Shown piece after piece: positions 9,769 to 20,312 of a stretch of DNA of 57,080 bases; the first letter of the stretch is position 1; each line of letters opens with the position of its first letter. The stretch is from NCBI GenBank assembly GCA_964602115.1, contig CAZRQN010000004.1:1-57080 (forward strand), written 5' to 3'. The DNA is from JANOGU01 sp964602115. GTDB lineage: Bacteria; Pseudomonadota; Alphaproteobacteria; Rhodobacterales; Rhodobacteraceae. Below the pieces are notes generated by a model. That model saw nothing but the letters and a program-made list of their open reading frames with translations. It searched no databases and was not told the DNA's origin. A program made the position numbers and the translations under genes.

Positions 9769-11489
9769 GTGGCGGCCTCTTGCGGCTGGGGTGGCGCGAG
9801 GAAATCCAGGTCGCAGCCCCGGTTGGCCTGGGTCACGCTGGTCTTGACCAGGCGCGCATAGCCGCGCGCCGGGGCGTTCATCTGCGGCGGCCCGAGGCGC
9901 GCGGCGCGGGCCGCCAGCTCGTCGTCGGAGACCTCGACCTCGATCCGTCGCGCCGGCACATCCAGCCGGATGATGTCGCCGGTCTGGACCAGCCGCAGCG
10001 GCCCGCCCACGGTCGATTCCGGGGCGACATGGATCACCGCCGTCTGCTTCACCGTGCCGCCCAGACGCGAGTCGGTGATGCGCAGCATGTCGGTGATACC
10101 TTGCGCCAAGAGCTTGTCGGGCACCGCGATGCGGCCCGATTCCGGCATGCCCGACCCGCGCGGCCCCTCGCCGCGCAGCACCACCACATCGCCGGGGCGG
10201 ATGTCGAAATCGGGCTGGTAGAGACGCGCATCCAGATCGGCGCGGCCATCGAAAACCACCGCCCTGCCGCGATGGGCCAGAAGCGCGGGCGTGGCCACCC
10301 CGGTGCGGATGATCGCGCCATCGGGGGCGAGATTGCCGTAAAGCACGGAAATCCCTTGCGGACTGGCGACGGGCTTGTCGCGGGTTCCGATCACCCGCAG
10401 ATCGGCGATCCGTGCAGTGCCGATCTCTTCGCCAAGCGTGCGGCCGGTCACCGTCATCGTGGCGCCGTCGATCAGGTCGCCGAGCGCGTTCAGCAGCGCC
10501 GGCACGCCGCCGGCGTTGAAGAAATCGTTCATGTAGAACTCGCCCGAGGGCTTGAGGTTCAGAAGCACCGGCGTGCCGGTCGAAATCTGGTCGAACCGGG
10601 TCAGCGGCAGGTCGATCCCCAGCCGCCCGGCAATCGCCAGCAGGTGCATCACCCCGGCGCTGGAGCCGTCGACCGTGGCCATGATGCGGATGGCATTGTC
10701 GAGCGCCGCGGCAGTCATGATCTCGCGCGGGCGAAGGTCGTTCAGGACCAGGTCCATCACCATCTCGCCCACGTCGCGGGCCATCGCCAGCCTGCGGCTG
10801 TCCACCGCCGGAATGGCGCAACTGCCGGCGGGCGCCATGCCGATCGCCTCGGCGATCACCGCCATGGTGCCGGCGGTGCCCATGGTCGAGCAATGGCCGG
10901 GGCTGCGTTCCAGCGAATTCTCCAGGTCGGTGACGTCGGCCTCGGTGTATTCGCCGGTCTTCACCCCCATGATGACCTTGTGGAAATCCACCCCCGGCCC
11001 GACATCGCGGCCGCGCCAGTGACCGCTGAACGACGGCCCCCCGGGCAGCAGGATCGCGGGCAGGTTGATCGACGCCGCCGCCATCAGCATCGCCGGAATG
11101 GTCTCGTCACAGGCGCCGAGCATCACCAGCCCGTCGATGGAGTAGATCTCGCAGATCTGCTCGATCTCCATCGCCAGCAGGTTGCGGTGCATGAAGCTTG
11201 CGCCCAGCGGCAAGGCGCTGTCGGCACCCATGGTCATGGTGTTGAAGACGCGCGGCAGGCCGCCCGATTGCAGGATGGATTCCTTCACCGCCTCGACCAT
11301 GCCGGCGAAATGCATGTGGCAACGGTTGAAGTCGCTCATGTTGTTGCAGATGCCAATGATCGGCTTCTTGAAATCCTTCTCGCGCAGGCCCTGGACCTTC
11401 ATCGACGAGCGCAGCAGAAAGCCGTCGACGCCCTTGGCCTCGGTCCAGTTCTGGCTACGGAACTGGCGTTTGGGAATCCGGTCGGTCAT
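9765..11489 (-). CDS. IlvD/Edd-family sugar-acid dehydratase (first copy)
   Basis: A 574-residue Fe-S dehydratase. The three cluster cysteines are Cys48 (GICNNMSDFNRC), Cys127 (LGACDETIP) and Cys200 (HCSTMGTAG), the spacing of pentonate dehydratases. The N-terminus (FRSQNWTEAKGVDGFLLRSS) resembles the arabonate/xylonate dehydratase branch rather than dihydroxyacid dehydratase of valine synthesis. It would convert an aldonate to its 2-keto-3-deoxy acid, which the adjacent DapA-family enzyme would process. It overlaps by 4 bp (ATGA) with both the gene before (11486-11938) and the gene after. A second, distinct member lies at 29372-31093. Confidence 0.92.
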   Translation of the reverse strand: MTDRIPKRQFRSQNWTEAKGVDGFLLRSSMKVQGLREKDFKKPIIGICNNMSDFNRCHMHFAGMVEAVKESILQSGGLPRVFNTMTMGADSALPLGASFMHRNLLAMEIEQICEIYSIDGLVMLGACDETIPAMLMAAASINLPAILLPGGPSFSGHWRGRDVGPGVDFHKVIMGVKTGEYTEADVTDLENSLERSPGHCSTMGTAGTMAVIAEAIGMAPAGSCAIPAVDSRRLAMARDVGEMVMDLVLNDLRPREIMTAAALDNAIRIMATVDGSSAGVMHLLAIAGRLGIDLPLTRFDQISTGTPVLLNLKPSGEFYMNDFFNAGGVPALLNALGDLIDGATMTVTGRTLGEEIGTARIADLRVIGTRDKPVASPQGISVLYGNLAPDGAIIRTGVATPALLAHRGRAVVFDGRADLDARLYQPDFDIRPGDVVVLRGEGPRGSGMPESGRIAVPDKLLAQGITDMLRITDSRLGGTVKQTAVIHVAPESTVGGPLRLVQTGDIIRLDVPARRIEVEVSDDELAARAARLGPPQMNAPARGYARLVKTSVTQANRGCDLDFLAPPQPQEAAT

Positions 11490-11938
11490 TTTGCGTCTTG
11501 GTCACGGGGGTCGGTACGGGGGTCGCGGAACATCGGTTCGCGCGCCAGCATCGGCTCGAAGATGCCGGTCTCGAATTCGGCCATGAAGTCCTCGACCCCG
11601 GCCGGATTGCGGCGGTCCTCGGGGAAACCGAAACCGCGCAGCACCTCGGGCGCCATGAAATAGGCCGCACTCGCCAGCGTGCTCAGCATCGCGAAGCCAT
11701 CGGGATCGGCGGCGGCGAGCGCTTCGGCGGTGGCGAGCGAGCTTTGCAGCGGCAGGGCGTCAAGCGCGACCTGCAGCGCGGCGTCGTCATAGCCGCAGGC
11801 GCGCAATGCCCGGGTCAGCCAGGCGTCGAATCCGGCCAGATCAGCCGCGCCCGGCCGGCCGGCCGCAGACGGGATCAACACCGTAGCCAGCGCCCGCAGA
11901 CGGGAGAGCACCTCCGGCGTGGCGGCAACCCCGCTCAT
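11486..11938 (-). CDS. Gluconate 2-dehydrogenase subunit 3-like protein
   Basis: A 150-residue protein, mostly helical, with features of the small (gamma-like) subunit of membrane flavoprotein dehydrogenases (LRALATVLIPSAAGRPGA at the N-terminus, then SAAYFMAPEVLRGFGFP). Classical gamma subunits carry a Tat signal; none is seen here. It sits between the GMC flavoprotein gene and the dehydratase with ATGA overlaps on both sides, so it is almost certainly a partner of the GMC protein. No cytochrome c subunit gene is present in the window, so the electron acceptor is unknown. Confidence 0.8.
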   Translation of the reverse strand: MSGVAATPEVLSRLRALATVLIPSAAGRPGAADLAGFDAWLTRALRACGYDDAALQVALDALPLQSSLATAEALAAADPDGFAMLSTLASAAYFMAPEVLRGFGFPEDRRNPAGVEDFMAEFETGIFEPMLAREPMFRDPRTDPRDQDAK

Positions 11939-13554
11939 GCCGCCACCTCGATCTCGCTGGCGGACGCGAGGATATGTTCGGCGGTGCGCAGGGCCAGGGC
12001 GGTGATCGTCGCCGTCGGATTGACCGCGCCGCTGGTCACCATGACGCTGCCATCGACGATGTAGAGATTGGCCACGTCATGCGCCCGGCCGAAGGCATCG
12101 ACGACCGAGGTCTCGCGGTCCGTCCCCATCCGCGCCGTGCCCAGAAGATGCCCCGGCGCCTCGCGCCACAAAGGATGGGCAAAGACATGGTCGGCGCCGG
12201 CCTCGCGGTGCATCTCGGCCATGCGGGCCAGTGAAAAGTCCAGGCTTTTCTGCGTGTTCTCGCTGATGCGGTAGCTGATCTTCGGTGCCGGCAGCCCGTC
12301 GCTGTCGGTCAGCGCCTGGTCCAGCGTGACCCGGTTGTGCGCCTCGGGCAGGTCCTCGATATTGCCCGCCCAGGTCATCGCCCGCCCGGCATATTTCGCC
12401 AGGTCGTGAATTCCGGCGCCCCAACGCCGGGCGAAGGGCAGGCCGTTGAAATCGTCGAGAAAGCGCAGGATGCCCGGCACCGGCATCAGGTTCAGCTTGG
12501 AGCCGCGGTAGAACCCGCGCCTAAGGTCGGTCTCGTAGAACTCCATCGAATACATCAACTGCCCGGCCGGCCCGGTCCAGGATTGCAGCGGCTCGTCGTA
12601 AAGCCCCATCACCTCGTTGTTGGGGTGCAGCATCAGGTTGCGCCCGACCAGGCCGGAGCGGTTGGCCAAGCCCTGCGGCTGCGCCCCGGTCGCCGACAGC
12701 ATCAGCAGCCGCGGCGTGCCGATGCCGTTGGCGGCAAGGATCACCACGCCCGCCGGCTGGTGCCGGCGCTGCCCCTTGCGGTCGATCCAGACCACGCCGG
12801 TTGCCCGTCCCCCGGCATCGGTGGTGATCTCGCAGACCCGCGCGCCGGTGACGAGCTTGGCCCCCGCCGCCGTGGCATGCGGCCAGTAGGCCAGATCGAA
12901 CGAGGCCTTGGCCCCGGCCGGGCAGCCGGTCTCGCAGACCCCCCAGCGCAGGCATTTCTCCATCGCCTTGTGGCGGGCGGTGGGGATCGCATTGGCCCCG
13001 ACCCACCAGTGCCAGCCCAGGCGGTTGATCGCCCGGGCCATCCGCACCCCGCCTTGCCCCATCGGATAGGGCGGCATGTCGTAGTCCAGCGGCTGCGGAT
13101 AGGCCGGATCGCCACCCATGCCCGAGGCGCCGATGAACTTGTCGATCCTGGTGTAGTAGGGCTCGAGGTCCCAGTAGCTGATCGGCCAGTCGTCGCAGAT
13201 GCCGTCAAGCGACCGGACCCGGAAGTCCGACGGCATCAGCCGCATCCACATCGCGCCGTAAAGCAGGCTCGACCCGCCGACGCCGCCGAACATGATCGGC
13301 GTCACCTCGGCCTCGTCCAGGTTCATCGGATAGTCGGCGGCGCGGCCGCGGGTGTTCGGGTTCCAGCTCCACTGCTTCTGCAGGAGTAGCTCGTACTCCG
13401 GCCGGTTTCCGGGATAGTCCGCCGGGCTTTGCCAGTCGCCCTGCTCGAGGCAGATTACCCGCATCCCGGCCGTGGCAAGCGTATGGGCGGCGACTGCTCC
13501 GGACGGCCCCGCACCCACGATCACGACGTCGACGGCATCATGCGTTCCGGACAA
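11935..13554 (-). CDS. GMC-family FAD oxidoreductase (sugar/polyol dehydrogenase large subunit)
   Basis: A 539-residue flavoprotein. The FAD dinucleotide fold is at the N-terminus (VVIVGAGPSGAVAAHTLATA). GGVGGSSLLYGAMW is the GMC loop, and the C-terminal substrate/FAD segment runs from HLLGTARMG to SGAVNPTATITALAL. WGVCETGCPAGAK is a paired-cysteine motif of the gluconate/sorbitol dehydrogenase branch. No signal peptide is visible. It is the first gene of the 13554-to-4423 operon and probably oxidises the sugar, polyol or aldonate that enters the pathway, passing electrons through the 150-residue partner. A perfect 9-bp inverted repeat 80 bp upstream (13634-13659) is a candidate operator. Confidence 0.9.
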   Translation of the reverse strand: MSGTHDAVDVVIVGAGPSGAVAAHTLATAGMRVICLEQGDWQSPADYPGNRPEYELLLQKQWSWNPNTRGRAADYPMNLDEAEVTPIMFGGVGGSSLLYGAMWMRLMPSDFRVRSLDGICDDWPISYWDLEPYYTRIDKFIGASGMGGDPAYPQPLDYDMPPYPMGQGGVRMARAINRLGWHWWVGANAIPTARHKAMEKCLRWGVCETGCPAGAKASFDLAYWPHATAAGAKLVTGARVCEITTDAGGRATGVVWIDRKGQRRHQPAGVVILAANGIGTPRLLMLSATGAQPQGLANRSGLVGRNLMLHPNNEVMGLYDEPLQSWTGPAGQLMYSMEFYETDLRRGFYRGSKLNLMPVPGILRFLDDFNGLPFARRWGAGIHDLAKYAGRAMTWAGNIEDLPEAHNRVTLDQALTDSDGLPAPKISYRISENTQKSLDFSLARMAEMHREAGADHVFAHPLWREAPGHLLGTARMGTDRETSVVDAFGRAHDVANLYIVDGSVMVTSGAVNPTATITALALRTAEHILASASEIEVAA

Positions 13555-13633
13555 CTGGCATCCCTTCCCGTCGGGCTTTCAGAGGCTTGCGGGCCTTGTG
13601 GTGTAAGAGTTCTTCCCACACTACTTCCGCCGA

Positions 13634-13659
13634 GCCTTGCGGAACAGTCGCCGCAAGGC
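13634..13659. promoter_or_regulatory. Perfect inverted repeat upstream of GMC operon
   Basis: GCCTTGCGG and CCGCAAGGC are separated by 8 bp, a perfect 9-bp dyad 80 bp before the first gene of the sugar-acid operon. No T-run follows it on the minus strand, so an operator is more likely than a terminator. The LysR at 3472 or a regulator outside the window could bind it. Confidence 0.45.
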
Positions 13660-14129
13660 GCAAGCAGATATACAATCTCTTTATAGGAGGGATGGGGGAA
13701 TACCATTTGCCGCTACGCCTACCCCAAGGCCTGTTCCGCTGTCCTGCCTCTGGCAGGAGCAGCTTCCCACCCTTGGGCAGGATCGAATGCCACCGTCATG
13801 AGAATCGGGAGGCGTCTTCCATTTCGCGCTCGACTGGGAAAATGGCATCGTAAGCTTGCCCGCCGTGGCATCCTGATCATTGAGGCTCGCGCTGAACACA
13901 ACCGTGGCGATCAGCGTCGGCCACGCCGCATAAAGGGCCAGCATCGGCAACGCCGCGCACTGCCCGCCCGACGAGGATTCAACAGGCGAGGCCAACTCCG
14001 AAGGGCGGACCAGATGCGATCTTCGGGCGCAGAAACAGGGCAGCCACCTCCGCTTCGGCCTGCCGAAGTACGGCCCCAGGTTTCTGGCGAAAGATCAACG
14101 AATTGGAACACGGACAATTTCCTGTCACG
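13660..14129. other. Gene-poor stretch upstream of the GMC operon
   Basis: About 470 bp with no gene that I recognise. Short minus-strand frames exist (for example one containing LPMLALYAAWPTLIATVVF between about 13850 and 13960), but none has a start, ribosome-binding site or family resemblance. Together with the adjacent IS3 fragment it looks like scrambled insertion-element debris. Confidence 0.4.
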
Positions 14130-14232
14130 CGGCCGAGCCAGGCATGGAAACCCGACCGTGACACATCCAGCGCCGCGCACAGCCAAAGCACCGGCCAGAT
14201 GTGGCGTGCTTCGCGACAAAGGCGAACCTCAC
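14130..14232 (-). pseudogene. IS3-family transposase OrfB remnant
   Basis: Starts GTG at 14232, overlapping the OrfA stop, with the expected OrfB opening (RFAFVAKH). One base appears to be missing just after this, because the continuation (WPVLWLCAALDVSRSGFHAW) is in another frame. Similarity stops near 14130, so the catalytic DDE domain is absent. The element cannot transpose by itself. Confidence 0.7.
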
Positions 14233-14519
14233 GTCACATCCCTCGCGAAGTAGGCTGCGGCTTTTCTTAGGATGTCACGCTCCGCCTTCAGCTTGCCGAC
14301 CTCCTTGCGCAGCCTGACAACCTCAAGATGCTCGGGCTTGACCTGCCCGTTCCCCGGAAACGCCCGCGCAGGGTCCGTCTCCGCCTCCCGGACCCACTTC
14401 CACAACACGTTCGCATGAACGCCCAGATCGCGCGACGCCTGCGCCGCCGTCACACCGCGATCCCTCACTAACTTCACCGCCTCAGGCTTGAACTCGCGGC
14501 TGGACTTCCGTCTCTCCAT
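14229..14519 (-). CDS. IS3-family transposase OrfA (element remnant)
   Basis: A 96-residue protein: helix-turn-helix (RRKSSREFKPEAVKLVRDRG, then VTAAQASRDLGVHANVLWKW) followed by a leucine-zipper-like helix (LEVVRLRKEVGKLKAERDIL) and RKAAAYFARD, the usual end of IS3-family OrfA. It is complete, but its partner OrfB is frameshifted and truncated. Only 27 bp separate its start from the stop of the SMP-30 lactonase gene, so one element end lies in or near that gap. It marks a junction between the first sugar-acid operon and the PHA/acs block. Confidence 0.85.
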   Translation of the reverse strand: MERRKSSREFKPEAVKLVRDRGVTAAQASRDLGVHANVLWKWVREAETDPARAFPGNGQVKPEHLEVVRLRKEVGKLKAERDILRKAAAYFARDVT

Positions 14520-14546
14520 GGAAATCTCTGATTCCGTTGAAACACC

Positions 14547-15476
14547 CTATCTCGGCGTCCACGAAACCGGCAGCAGGCCATAGGGGCAGTCCTCGATGCC
14601 AGAAAAGCCTGTCTCTGCGGCAAAGAGACTTCCTGAAAGCGGCGCTGCCGCTAGATCGGCGCCTGTGGCGCCCAATCTGGAAGTGGAGATGTAGAGCGTC
14701 GCAAGTTCCGGACCGCCGAAAGCGCAGCATGTGACCCTAGGTACCGGAACTTCGATGCGGTGGGTGATCCGACCAGAGATGTCGATCCGAAGGACCCCAC
14801 TGCCTTCCCATAGTGCGATCCAGATCCCGCCCTCGCTGTCGATGCAGGCCCCATCAGGATAGCAGTTCATGTCAGAGAGATCGGCGAGAAGTTCGGGCTT
14901 GCCGATCCTGTCAGAACCGTATGGGTAGCTGAGGACCCGTCGGGTTGGCGTGTCGGCGAAGTACATCCTGTCTCCTGCGGGCGAGAAGCAGATCGCGTTC
15001 GCACAGGTGATACCGCTGATCAGTTCCTCTACCCGATGGTCCGAGCCAACACGCAGGACGGAGGTGATAGGACGGCCTGTGCGCTCGTCGTAGCCGCCGA
15101 CGACGAAGTTCCCGTTTCGGTCTGTCTTTCCGTCGTTCAGCCGGGTGCCGGGCTTGTCCGGTTCGAACGGATGCAGCCGCTGAATGATTTGGAACCGGCT
15201 GTCGCAAATTTCGATTGCATCATCGAAGGCCGCAACCCACCCGCCCTCGCGCCGGGGTCCAAAGGCACACAGCCGATGCCCCAATACCTGCTTGCCGGCC
15301 GCACCGGACTCAGGGTGGAACCAGTGCACCGCCTTGCCGTGGATGTCGGTCCACCAGACCTTTCTGTCGCAGGAATTCCAGAGGACACCCTCTCCATGAA
15401 GGTTGCGGCAGTCCAACGCCAGGTCGGCCTTCATTGCCTTGGGGAGCGCGGCGCTGCCGGATGAGTCCGTCACCAC
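14547..15476 (-). CDS. SMP-30/gluconolactonase-family sugar lactonase
   Basis: A 309-residue six-bladed propeller protein of the SMP-30/gluconolactonase/LRE family. Metal-site segments seen are GEGVLW near the N-terminus (Glu ligand), the GTRLNDGKTDRNGNFVVGGY region (Asn and Asp) and CYPDGACIDSEGGIWIALWE. It would hydrolyse aldono-lactones such as arabinono- or xylono-lactone to the acids. The GTG at 15474-15476 lies 2 nt beyond the acs stop and has a GGGG-rich site upstream, consistent with translational coupling. An in-frame ATG at 15434 is the alternative. It may serve the sugar dehydrogenase of the 26-38 kb operon, which contains no lactonase. Confidence 0.88.
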   Translation of the reverse strand: MVTDSSGSAALPKAMKADLALDCRNLHGEGVLWNSCDRKVWWTDIHGKAVHWFHPESGAAGKQVLGHRLCAFGPRREGGWVAAFDDAIEICDSRFQIIQRLHPFEPDKPGTRLNDGKTDRNGNFVVGGYDERTGRPITSVLRVGSDHRVEELISGITCANAICFSPAGDRMYFADTPTRRVLSYPYGSDRIGKPELLADLSDMNCYPDGACIDSEGGIWIALWEGSGVLRIDISGRITHRIEVPVPRVTCCAFGGPELATLYISTSRLGATGADLAAAPLSGSLFAAETGFSGIEDCPYGLLPVSWTPR

Positions 15477-15478
15477 GC

Positions 15479-17446
<1,968 letters not shown>

Positions 17447-17514
17447 TGTCCTCCTGAGTATTGGGTTTCTTTACCGTAGGCTGGCGGTCGGAAAATTTGA
17501 GAAAGGCCTGGGCG

Positions 17515-18402
17515 TCACTCCGATCGCAGCCAGTCCAGAACCGGATCAATCTGCACGGGCGCGTTCAGTGTCGGCGTGTGTCCTACGTTGTCGAATTCCA
17601 GGACCTCGGCATGCGGCAACCTGGAACACATTTTTTCAAGGAGATGATCTGTCAGGAAGTCCGAGTTCCGTCCCCGAAGGATGAGTACCGGGCATCTGAT
17701 CCGGTCCCACTGGTGCCAGAGGTCGAAGGCGAACATGGCGCCGAAGCGGCGGAAGTTCTGGAAGATCGCCGGGTCGTGGTGCAGGCGGATCACCGTGCCG
17801 TCCTGGCGGATGCTGGTTTGTGCCATGCGGGCCCAGTCGGCATCGGTCATCGGTCCGAAGGGGGCCAGCGTCTGGCGCAGATGCGCCTCGACCTCGGCGA
17901 GGCTGTCGAAGCGGAGCTCGGTCCGGCCGTAGGCCGCCACCCGGGTCCAGGCGGCGAGCGGGATTTCGGGCGCCACGTCGTTGACCACCAGGCGGCGGAT
18001 CGGCGAACCGGGCAAGCCGGCCAGCGCGATGCCCATCAGGCCTCCGAGCGAGGTGCCGATCAGGTCGAACTCCGCCCGGCCGAAGCGCGCGGCCAGGACG
18101 GTTAGGTCCATGTTGTACTGCAACAGGTTGTAGTCGGCCGGATCGCGCAGCCAGTCGCTGTCGCCGCGCCCCGCAAGATCGGGGCAGACGGTGCGGTGGC
18201 TGGCCGCGAGCGCTGCGGCGAAGCGGTCGAAGTCGCGCCCGTTGCGGGTCAGGCCATGGATGCAGAAGGCCAGCTGCGGCGCGTCCTCGGCACCCCGGTC
18301 GCGGAAGGCCATGTCGTGGAAGCCGTGATGCGAGACGCAGCGCACGCGGCCCTGACGGCAGGCGGCGTCACTGGCAACCGGGGGCCGGACTGCGGCGGTC
18401 AT
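17515..18402 (-). CDS. Alpha/beta-hydrolase (possible PHA or thioester hydrolase)
   Basis: A 295-residue alpha/beta-hydrolase. Oxyanion segment FCIHGLTRNGRDFDRFA, nucleophile elbow GTSLGG, and late His in NVGHTP. The ATG at 18400-18402 overlaps the CoA-transferase stop (ATGA), while the frame runs on upstream without conserved sequence, so 18402 is the start. As last gene of the PHA synthase operon it could be an intracellular oligomer or depolymerase-type hydrolase, or a hydroxyacyl-CoA thioesterase. It lacks a recognisable PHB depolymerase domain. Function within PHA turnover is inferred from position only. Confidence 0.82.
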   Translation of the reverse strand: MTAAVRPPVASDAACRQGRVRCVSHHGFHDMAFRDRGAEDAPQLAFCIHGLTRNGRDFDRFAAALAASHRTVCPDLAGRGDSDWLRDPADYNLLQYNMDLTVLAARFGRAEFDLIGTSLGGLMGIALAGLPGSPIRRLVVNDVAPEIPLAAWTRVAAYGRTELRFDSLAEVEAHLRQTLAPFGPMTDADWARMAQTSIRQDGTVIRLHHDPAIFQNFRRFGAMFAFDLWHQWDRIRCPVLILRGRNSDFLTDHLLEKMCSRLPHAEVLEFDNVGHTPTLNAPVQIDPVLDWLRSE

Positions 18403-20312
18403 GCGGCACCGGTGCGGATCGCGGTCGCCGTCACCCGCGTGGCAAGGTCGCGCTTGGCCAGCTCGGCACCAAAGCGCAGGCGCTGGAACGGGCTGCGGGT
18501 GAAGCGCTGGGCCGAGCGGTAGAAGCGCTTTTCCAGATCGGCGACGAGATCGGCATAGGGCTGGGCCAGGGCCGGTTCGATGCTGAAGCCGTCGTACCAG
18601 ACGGTGCAGTCGACCTGCCGCTCGCGCCCGGCGCAATGGCCTTCGACCAGCGCGCGCAGTTCCTCCAGCGCCGCAGCCCCGGCCAGCCGGAAGCCGCGGA
18701 GGTTGACGCTCAGCCGCCCGGTCTCGGCATCGAATCGGATGCGCTCGGACAGGGGCGCCTCGAGGAAGGCGGCGCGCAGGCCCATCGGGCCGGGGCGGAA
18801 GATGCGCGGGTCCATCGCGACCGGCGCGTGGACGATGGGGCGGAACCCCATGTGGGCCAGAATGTCGCGGCCGATGTCGATGCCGGGGGCGACCTCGGTC
18901 AGCTCCAGACCCTCTGGCCCGCAGCGGAAGACGCAGCGTTCGGTGACATAGTGGACCGGCTGGCCGGTCGCGGCGGCGCGGCGGCCGGAGAAGGTGATCT
19001 GCTTGACCTCTGGCACGAACTTCTGCTGCCGGCCCTCGCGCAGGATCGTCAGGCGGCCGTCCTGCACCGCGACCTCGAGCCCGCCGGCGGTGAAGCTGCC
19101 CGCGAGCACCAGCCGCGCCGCATTCTGGCTGATGTTGATGAACCCGCCGGCCCCGGCCAGGCGGTTGCCAAAGCGCGAGACGTTGACGTTGCCCGCTACA
19201 TCGGCCTCGGCCATGCCGAGGCAGGCCATGTCGAGCCCGCCGCCGTCGTAGAAGTCGAACTGCGCGCTTTGCGCGATGATCGCATCGGGGTTGATCGCGG
19301 CGCCGAAGTTCAGCCCGCCCTGCGGCATGCCGCCGATGACGCCGGGCTCGGCGGTCAGCGTGACGCAATCCAGAAGCCTCTCTTCGGCAGCCACGGCGGC
19401 GACGCCTTCGGGCACGCCGATGCCGAGGTTGACGACGCCGTGGACCGGCAGTTCCAGCGCCGCCCGCCGGGCGATGATCTTGCGCGCGTCCAGGGGCAGC
19501 GGCGCCAGGTCCTCGATCGGCAGGCGCAGTTCGCCCGAGAAGGCGTGGTTGTAGGCCGTGGCATAGGTCTGCATGTGCTGGCCGGGCGGGGCGAGGACCA
19601 CGCAATCGACCAGCGCCCCCGGAATCGCCACCCGTTTCGGCATCAGCGAGCCATAGGCCGCCTGACGTTCGGCTTGCACCAGCACGATGCCGTCAGAGTT
19701 GTGCGCCGCCATGGCGCAGGCGGTGGCGTCGAGGATCAGCGCCTCGCGCTCCATCGTCGCATTGCCTTGGGTGTCGCAGGTGGTGGCGCGCAGAAGTGCC
19801 ACATGGATCGGAAAAGCCTTGTAGAACAGCCACTCCTCGCCGCCGACCTGGGTCACCTCGACGAGATCCCCTTTGGTGCGGTCGTTGATCCTTCCACCTC
19901 CCAGGCGGGGGTCGACGAAGGTGCCGAGGCCGACTTTCGACAACATCCCGGGCTTGCCGCCGGCGATCTCGCGGTAAAGCTGCGAGATGCAGCCGAGCGG
20001 CAGGTTATAGGCTTCGATCTCGCCCTCGACCGCCATCCGGCCGAGTTTCGGCACCAGGCCCCAATGCCCACCGATGGCGCAGCGCACCAGCCCGGGCAGC
20101 GCCAGGCGGTTCAGCCCGCGCTCGCCGCCGTCGCCGGGGGCAGCGGCAAAGACCAGCGTCAGGTCGCGCGGATGACCGGTGTCAAGGAAGCGCCGCGCCA
20201 GCGCCTCGATGAGCGCATCCGGCGTGCCGATGCCGACAAAGCCGGAGATGCAGACGGTGTCGCCATCGCGGATCACCGACACGGCGGCCGCAGCCTCGAC
20301 GCATTTGCTCAT
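18399..20312 (-). CDS. Family I CoA-transferase, fused alpha-beta (propionate/hydroxyacyl CoA-transferase type)
   Basis: A 637-residue protein with both CoA-transferase subunits in one chain. The N-terminal half is about residues 5-260 (VCISGFVGIGTPDALIEAL). The C-terminal half has GIGVPEGVA and the catalytic Glu322 in TLTAEPGVIGG. Residues after about 530 form an extra C-terminal domain, as in YdiF/propionate CoA-transferases. The ATG at 20312 overlaps the phaC stop. Next to PhaE/PhaC and an Fe-alcohol dehydrogenase, it probably moves CoA from acetyl- or propionyl-CoA onto a hydroxy acid (3- or 4-hydroxybutyrate, lactate) to make the monomer for PHA synthase. The monomer is not proven. Confidence 0.9.
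   Translation of the reverse strand: MSKCVEAAAAVSVIRDGDTVCISGFVGIGTPDALIEALARRFLDTGHPRDLTLVFAAAPGDGGERGLNRLALPGLVRCAIGGHWGLVPKLGRMAVEGEIEAYNLPLGCISQLYREIAGGKPGMLSKVGLGTFVDPRLGGGRINDRTKGDLVEVTQVGGEEWLFYKAFPIHVALLRATTCDTQGNATMEREALILDATACAMAAHNSDGIVLVQAERQAAYGSLMPKRVAIPGALVDCVVLAPPGQHMQTYATAYNHAFSGELRLPIEDLAPLPLDARKIIARRAALELPVHGVVNLGIGVPEGVAAVAAEERLLDCVTLTAEPGVIGGMPQGGLNFGAAINPDAIIAQSAQFDFYDGGGLDMACLGMAEADVAGNVNVSRFGNRLAGAGGFINISQNAARLVLAGSFTAGGLEVAVQDGRLTILREGRQQKFVPEVKQITFSGRRAAATGQPVHYVTERCVFRCGPEGLELTEVAPGIDIGRDILAHMGFRPIVHAPVAMDPRIFRPGPMGLRAAFLEAPLSERIRFDAETGRLSVNLRGFRLAGAAALEELRALVEGHCAGRERQVDCTVWYDGFSIEPALAQPYADLVADLEKRFYRSAQRFTRSPFQRLRFGAELAKRDLATRVTATAIRTGAA

Noticed and set aside
9765..11489. 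Dihydroxyacid dehydratase (ilvD proper) or phosphogluconate dehydratase (edd)
   Set aside because: N-terminal and cysteine contexts are those of pentonate dehydratases, and neighbours belong to sugar-acid catabolism.
13681..13995. Small minus-strand membrane-like protein of about 100 residues
   Set aside because: One short hydrophobic stretch only, no ribosome-binding site, and low-complexity remainder next to an insertion-element remnant.
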